This document shows positions 59,556 through 64,000 of a stretch of 64,000 nucleotides of DNA, in pieces (position 1 is the stretch's first letter; each line of letters starts with the position of its first letter). Location: the NCBI RefSeq assembly GCF_036850765.1, contig NC_089495.1, positions 114,475,033-114,539,032 on the forward strand, read 5' to 3'. Position numbers and translations under genes: made by a program. Source of the stretch: Saccopteryx bilineata. Taxonomy: Eukaryota > Chordata > Mammalia > Chiroptera > Emballonuridae. Under the pieces are notes generated by a model. It worked only from the letters and a program-made list of their open reading frames with translations. It was not told where the DNA came from and made no database searches.

Positions 59556-62026
59556 CTGAGGGTGGTCTTATTGATAGCACTAATTAGAATTAATAAAGAG
59601 TAAAAAGTAAAAAAAAAAAAAAAAAAAGGTAAAACACCCCACAAAAAAAAACAGTGATAATTTATTATTTCCCACTTTTTTTCTCTCTTCTCTTTCCCTC
59701 CTCTCCCCTCCTCAGGGAAACATCGTGCCTATAATGGAGGGCCTGATTTGGGGTGAAGAGTTCAAGGGGAAAAAAAAAGGGAGTAGGGATCTACTAAATG
59801 CAAAAAAAAAAAAAAAGGAAGAAAATCTTAGACAAGCATAAGATGATTTACTTGTAAGTGATGGTCAACTAAGAGATATAATGAGAGGGATAAGAGGGAA
59901 CCAGAAAAAAGGACCAAAAAAGAATAATAAAGAAGAAAAAATAAAAATAATAAGTAAAAATCTGTTGTATTAAGTGGAGCGAAGACTAAATACAATGGAG
60001 ACCTTGGGTTGGGAGGACCCAAAATGCCACAAAAATAAACAAACAAGAAAAAAAAAAATAAAAACAAAAGCAAAAAAGAGAAATAAAGCCAAAAAAAAGC
60101 CTTTAGTCCCAAATTAACTAATTTGTTCGTGATTGAGGATTATATGGGAGGAAAGTAAAATGAGAAAAGAAAAAACAAATAGAAAGGAAAAAATAAGAAA
60201 AAGAGAAAAACGAAGGAAGAAATAAAATAGGAAGAGAAAAAAACAAAATAAAGCAATACAAAAAAAAAACAAAAGAGGAGAGAGTGAGAGTTAAGTGTTT
60301 TGGAGTATAACCTTAAAGGAGGGTGAGGATGAAGAAGAAAAATAAAATGCAACACTCATGGGTAGTGTAGTTCAAGAAAGGGGAAGCATAAGATGGGCAG
60401 AGAATAGAAGGACCGAGGTAGAGGAAATAAAGGCAAAAAGATAGAAGAAACAAACAACAACAACAACAAAAAAAAATTAGTGGATCAAGTTGTAAAGTCT
60501 GTGGGTTTTTCTTGATTTTGAGAGGTTAACTTCTTCCTTTTTCTTTTCTCTCCCTCTTCCTAGTCGGTGACTCTGTACCCCAGGCTCTGCCCCTGTGTCA
60601 GTCTTAGGTAGGGATTTGCAGTTGATGGGATTCTATGGCAATGTCATATAATTGGCTTTAGTCTTGCTGGAAGTAAAGGCTTGTTGGCGTTTGCAGGGTC
60701 CAATGATGAGAGAGTTTGCTTTCCTGGATTCTCTCTCCTAGTCCCCCCTTTCTGAATTAGCAGCCTGGTGATCCAGCTATAAGGCTGCAACTGCTTCTGC
60801 CTGGGGAGTAAGAGGCTCAAAGAGCTGGGAAATCCCCACTCTATCCCCACTCAGTGCAAGGCTTTGGGAAAGGCTCTGAGAGTCAGGGCCTCCAGTTTAA
60901 TCAGGCGGGGGTGGGAGTCAATTGTTGTCAAGGTGACTGTTCAGCGCCTAGCATTCAGTTGGACCTCTCAACCCAGGCTTTCCACACTTTGTAGCCTGTT
61001 TTGGCTGGGAAGAAGAGGCACTAGTCTCTGCTTACGACTAGTGTAGTATAGACCTTATTATCTGCCAAGTCCTTCTTGTTAGCGTTTATCCCTGAATATG
61101 GAGGCTCTATCAATCAGAAGTTGCCCCCGCCCCTTTAGCGAGAGGCACTAAAAAATATCACACCTCTTGTCTTGGATCGCTGAACTGAGAGAGATCTTAT
61201 CAATTAGAACCGAGGGTGCGCAGATTTCATGGGTTACGCTAATTTCAGTGATTGGGTCGCAGCTGTGCTTCCGAAGGTATTTTAGGCTGCCTGCGCGCGC
61301 CCCTCCCTCAACGCTTGATTGTTAGCTTGAATGGCTGGGTGAGGTGCCCCGCCCACGGAGAGAATCTCCCAAGCCTCTCCCGCTCGCCCCGCCGCTGGCG
61401 GCTGGACCGCACCAGGCGCAGGATAATGGAGCCCCCTGGGTGTGCGGGCCAACAGGGCGCCCTGGGCGCGTGGAATGCCCAAGGCACGCGCGCGAATGGG
61501 GTGCTCCGGGCACCAGTGGCCGGCGACCCCCACTCGCAGTGTGCGGGCCGCTGGGAACATCAGCGGTGCTCAACCGGACCGGGCGCGCGCGGCTGCTCGC
61601 GGCGGCTCGTGGCGGCCGCTCGCGGTGGTGGTTCGCGGCGGCCTCTACGGAGGCGCCTCTCACGGAGGCGCCTCTCACGGAGGCGCCTCTCACGGAGGCG
61701 CCTCTCACGGAGGCGGCTCGCGGGGGCTCGCGGCAGCTCGCGGTAGCGGCTCGCGTCGGCCGCTCACGGCGGCTCGCGGTTCCCAAGTATATAGGCTGAC
61801 TCACCACAGGCGCACTTCCTTGCGGTTTGAAAGAACGTCCCTGTGGTAGATTCCTCCACACCCTCGTCTCTCAGATTCAAGTGACAACAGTCCTTTCGCT
61901 ATCAGTTTGTGTGGAACTCCGGAATGCTCCGAGGATAAATTTTTCTGTTTGTAGTTGACAAATTTGTTGTGATTTAGGGGAGAGCTGTCGGACGCGCTGC
62001 TCACGGCGCCATTTCCGTGATGTCAC
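59556..62026 (-). promoter_or_regulatory. L1-B 5'UTR with internal promoter
   Basis: About 2.47 kb, the same lineage as the L1-A 5'UTR. Its 5' end on the minus strand reads GTGACATCACGGAAATGGCG; TGACATCA resembles a CRE/ATF site. L1-A lacks these first bases. It has an expanded 15-bp tandem repeat at 61640-61720. Confidence 0.6.
61645..61722. repeat. 15-bp minisatellite in the L1-B 5'UTR
   Basis: About five units of CTCACGGAGGCGCCT in a row. L1-A has only irregular GAGCCGCC repeats at the matching place. Confidence 0.9.
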
Positions 62027-62778
62027 TCAGATTAGCTATTATCAACAAGATGGGTAATAGCAAATGTTGGAGAGGCTGTGGAGAAAAAGGAACCCTCATT
62101 CACTGTTGGTGGGACTGTAAAGTAGTACAACCATTATGGAGGAAAGTATGGTGGTTCCTCAAAAAACTGCAAATAGAACTACCTTATGACCCAGCAATCC
62201 CTCTACTGGGTATATACCCCAAAACCTCAGAAACATTGATACGTGAAGACACATGTAGCCCCATGTTCATTGCAGCACTGTTCACAGTGGCCAAGACATG
62301 GAAACAACCAAAAAGCCCTTCAATAGAAGACTGGATAAAGAAGATGTGGCACATATACACTATGGAATACTACTCAGCCATAAGAAATGATGACATCAGA
62401 TCATTTACAGCAAAATGGTGGGATCTTGATAACATTATAAGGAGTGAAATAAGTAAATCAGAAAAAAACAAGAACTACATGATTCCATACATTGGTGGAA
62501 CATAAAAATGAGACTAAGAGACATGGACAAGAGTGTGGTGGTTACCAAGGGTGGGGGGGGAGGGAGGACATGGGAGGGAGGGAGGGAGAGAGTTAGGGGG
62601 AGGGGGAGGGGCACAGAGAACTAGATAGAGGGTGACGGAGGACAATCTGACTTTGGGCGAGGGGTTTGCAACGTAATTTGATGACAAAATAACCTAGACA
62701 TGTTTTCTTTGAATATATGTACCCTGATTTATTAATGTCATCCCATTACCATTAATAAAAATTTATTAAAAAAAAAAT
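62027..62778 (+). mobile_element. L1-B direct 3' part
   Basis: It starts in ORF2 at AGATTAGCTATTATC and covers the end of ORF2 (stop at 62503-62505, Cys motif present), the 3'UTR with polypurine tract (62553-62610) and the A-rich tail. It is the non-inverted part of L1-B. Confidence 0.88.
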
Positions 62779-63225
62779 AATAATAATTACTTACCAAGTA
62801 CTTTATGTCGGATTTTCGCTAAGTTTGGCAGAATAAATCTTTATAAAACAACTTACTATAGTTAAATCTATCTTTTTATTTATACTTTGGTTGCTCCACT
62901 ACCACCCACCATGAAAGCTTGAATGCCCACTAGTGGGTGGTAGGGACCAGCTTGACTACCACTGCTATAGACAAATGTTATAAGCTTGTTAATGATTGAT
63001 TATTGTGTCATGCTCCCCCTCCTTTTCCCCCAACCTGTATGTGATCAAGTGTATATAACTAGCCTCAGAGCTATATTCAGGGCTAAATGATTTGGGTTAG
63101 CTATATCCTGTGTAATTCATGTAGCCAGCTTATTAATAAATCTTCTCCTAAAAATTCTTCTGTATTCTGCCTTGGTGTCTCTACGTAAACCCACGGAATT
63201 AAGGTATGCTACTTTACAACAATAC

Positions 63226-63264
63226 AAGCAAGCAAACCTATAAAATACATTTGTTTACCCAACA
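63226..63264 (-). repeat. 5' LTR of the ERV, displaced end
   Basis: AAGCAAGCAAACC..ACATTTGTTTACCCAACA matches the end of the 3' LTR at about 45160-45206. CAATAC is repeated at 63220-63225. Confidence 0.75.
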
Positions 63265-63308
63265 GGGACCAACTGTCAATAATCAGAAAACACTCTGTTA
63301 GAGAGCAC

Positions 63309-63579
63309 CAAAGATGGATTAAGGTTGGTTGAGGCCCTGGGCGCAGAAGAAAATATTGGGCCTCTTAAAAAAAAGAGAAAGAGAGGGAAAATAAAAATAC
63401 ATGTTAACCATATTTTTAAATAAATAAAAAATATTATGTACTATTAATATTAAAATTGCACATATGAAACCAGATTTGGTGTCATTAGAAAAAAGTGTAA
63501 AGTTGGGGTTTTGCGGGGCCCTTCAGATGTCAGGGCCCAGGGCGCATGCCTAGTGTGCCCGCCATTAAATCTGCCTCTG
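63309..63579. mobile_element. non-autonomous hAT element (hAT3)
   Basis: Ends CAAAGATGGATTAAGG and TTAAATCTGCCTCTG are imperfect inverted repeats. GAGAGCAC (63301-63308) and GATAACAC (63580-63587) flank it; unit 1 has GATAGCAC with no insertion. 271 bp, no transposase. Confidence 0.8.
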
Positions 63580-63796
63580 GATAACACACACCTCAATCCT
63601 ATGTATTTAGAGGAAGGAATTATCACTTGTATGTGATAACCTTTGATAACCTGTCTTTTTAGGTGGCAAGGCAGTAAAACTGCTGTCCTAAGTCGTAACC
63701 TGAGGAAATAATAACTTTTTTCTTCATTATTGACACTGTTCCTCAATTAGTGAAATTTTTTGTTCATCAGATGTGTTGCCAGGTTCCATTTTTTAT

Positions 63797-64000
63797 CTGC
63801 AGATCTCATCAGGGGACTCATTGTCTAGAAGGAATTCCTTTATATCATCTCTAAATACTTACAATTTCTTAGAACATGTGGCTTTTTGCTCAGACTCATT
63901 ACATTTTTCATTTTTGTAACTCATTGTTGGAGTTTGGTTTGCTGTGGTGCACTTCCTGGAATATTTTTGTATCGTACATTTGTGGTAAGTACCCATTGTT
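63797..64000. other. sequence right of the duplication, nothing seen
   Basis: A/T-rich single-copy sequence with no recognisable feature. Confidence 0.5.

Larger units (their letters stand above)
55508..62778 (-). mobile_element. L1-B, full-length L1 with inverted 5' part (twin priming)
   Basis: On the minus strand: 5'UTR 62026-59556, ORF1 59555-58446, ORF2 from 58239 to 55508. The 3' remainder of the same element is on the plus strand (62027-62778). The inverted and direct parts meet in L1 at the same place, AGATTAGCTATTAT, which is present in both. It lies in the A-rich tail of L1-A; AATAATAAT on each side is its likely target duplication. L1-C interrupts it at 56058-56837. Confidence 0.88.
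48081..62964. mobile_element. non-autonomous hAT element (hAT2), split by L1-A
   Basis: Left part 48081-48263 starts CAGGGGTAGTCAACCTTTTTATACC; right part 62796-62964 ends GGACCAGCTTGACTACCACTG. The 8-bp flanks are CTCTAGAG (48073-48080) and CTATAGAC (62965-62972). The element itself is about 350 bp. Confidence 0.87.
47457..63219 (+). mobile_element. solo LTR of a second ERV, split by two hAT elements
   Basis: Left part 47457-47775, right part 62973-63219. The right part has a TATA-like GTGTATATAACTAGC, then AATAAA (about 63135-63140) and a T/C-rich end, the layout of U3-R-U5 on the plus strand. CAATAC on both sides (47451-47456 and 63220-63225) is a 6-bp duplication. The exact TG and CA ends are not certain. 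Confidence 0.65.
44708..63264 (-). mobile_element. endogenous retrovirus, minus strand, interrupted by nested elements
   Basis: 3' LTR at 44708-45206, decayed internal region 45207-47007 (with another LTR inside, 46060-46600), and 5' LTR at 47008-47456 plus 63226-63264. AATAAA of the LTRs is on the minus strand. GAGAC (44703-44707) and GGGAC (63265-63269) are likely 5-bp target duplications. Next to the 5' LTR, TGGTGCAGCTGGCAG on the minus strand (about 46991-47005) is a candidate primer-binding site. No open retroviral gene survives. Confidence 0.75.
38341..63796 (+). repeat. tandem duplication, unit 2, enlarged by nested insertions
   Basis: Unit 2 is 38341-38722, 44699-44707 and 63265-63796 once insertions are taken out. 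Its breakpoints with L1, ERV and hAT3 are defined by comparison with unit 1. Confidence 0.8.

Overview
The window is mammalian nuclear DNA carrying the 3' half of KL (alpha-Klotho) on the + strand, set in sequence that is mostly transposable elements. The tRNA-derived SINEs (head with A and B boxes, ending in a GCCCTGGCC..GGCCAGGGC type stem) together with recent hAT and Tc1/mariner elements point to a bat (Chiroptera). I cannot fix the family from this window. Nothing is prokaryotic: there are no operons, ribosome binding sites or CRISPR arrays.

Layout. 1-18228 is the end of KL intron 1: a minus-strand L1 (1-6035) inserted in an older L1, a MITE and a mariner sharing one TA, an ERV-L-like LTR, several SINEs and MIR-like remnants. 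KL exon 2 is 18229-18739. Intron 2 holds a decayed, near full-length minus-strand L1 (about 19079-25118). Exon 3 is 25495-25763, with an alternative donor 50 nt downstream that gives the secreted-Klotho tail. Intron 3 holds LTR, SINE and MITE copies. Exon 4 is 31748-32849, intron 4 is 516 bp, and exon 5 coding ends at the stop at 33701-33703. The 3'UTR probably ends just after an AATAAA at 35607-35612. The four exons match human KL residues 274-1012 with no net insertion or deletion, keep the phase at every junction, and keep the zinc-site and catalytic-position residues I could check.

From about 37.15 kb to 63.8 kb is intergenic DNA built by repeated insertion. A segment of about 0.8 kb was duplicated in tandem. 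The second copy then received a minus-strand L1 (38723-44684), a minus-strand ERV (44708-63264) and a small hAT (63309-63579). Inside the ERV's right LTR lies another LTR; inside that are two abutting hAT elements; inside the second hAT is a full-length L1 (L1-A); in its tail is a full-length twin-primed L1 with its 5' part inverted (L1-B); inside L1-B is a 3' fragment of a third L1 (L1-C). The duplicate at 37.15-37.98 kb serves as the empty-site reference.

The most interesting signal is that L1-A and L1-B both keep an open 369-codon ORF1 but share the same in-frame loss of about 187 codons in ORF2 and the same TGA codon. They look like copies of one ORF2-defective source, a HAL1-like way of life that would need reverse transcriptase supplied in trans.
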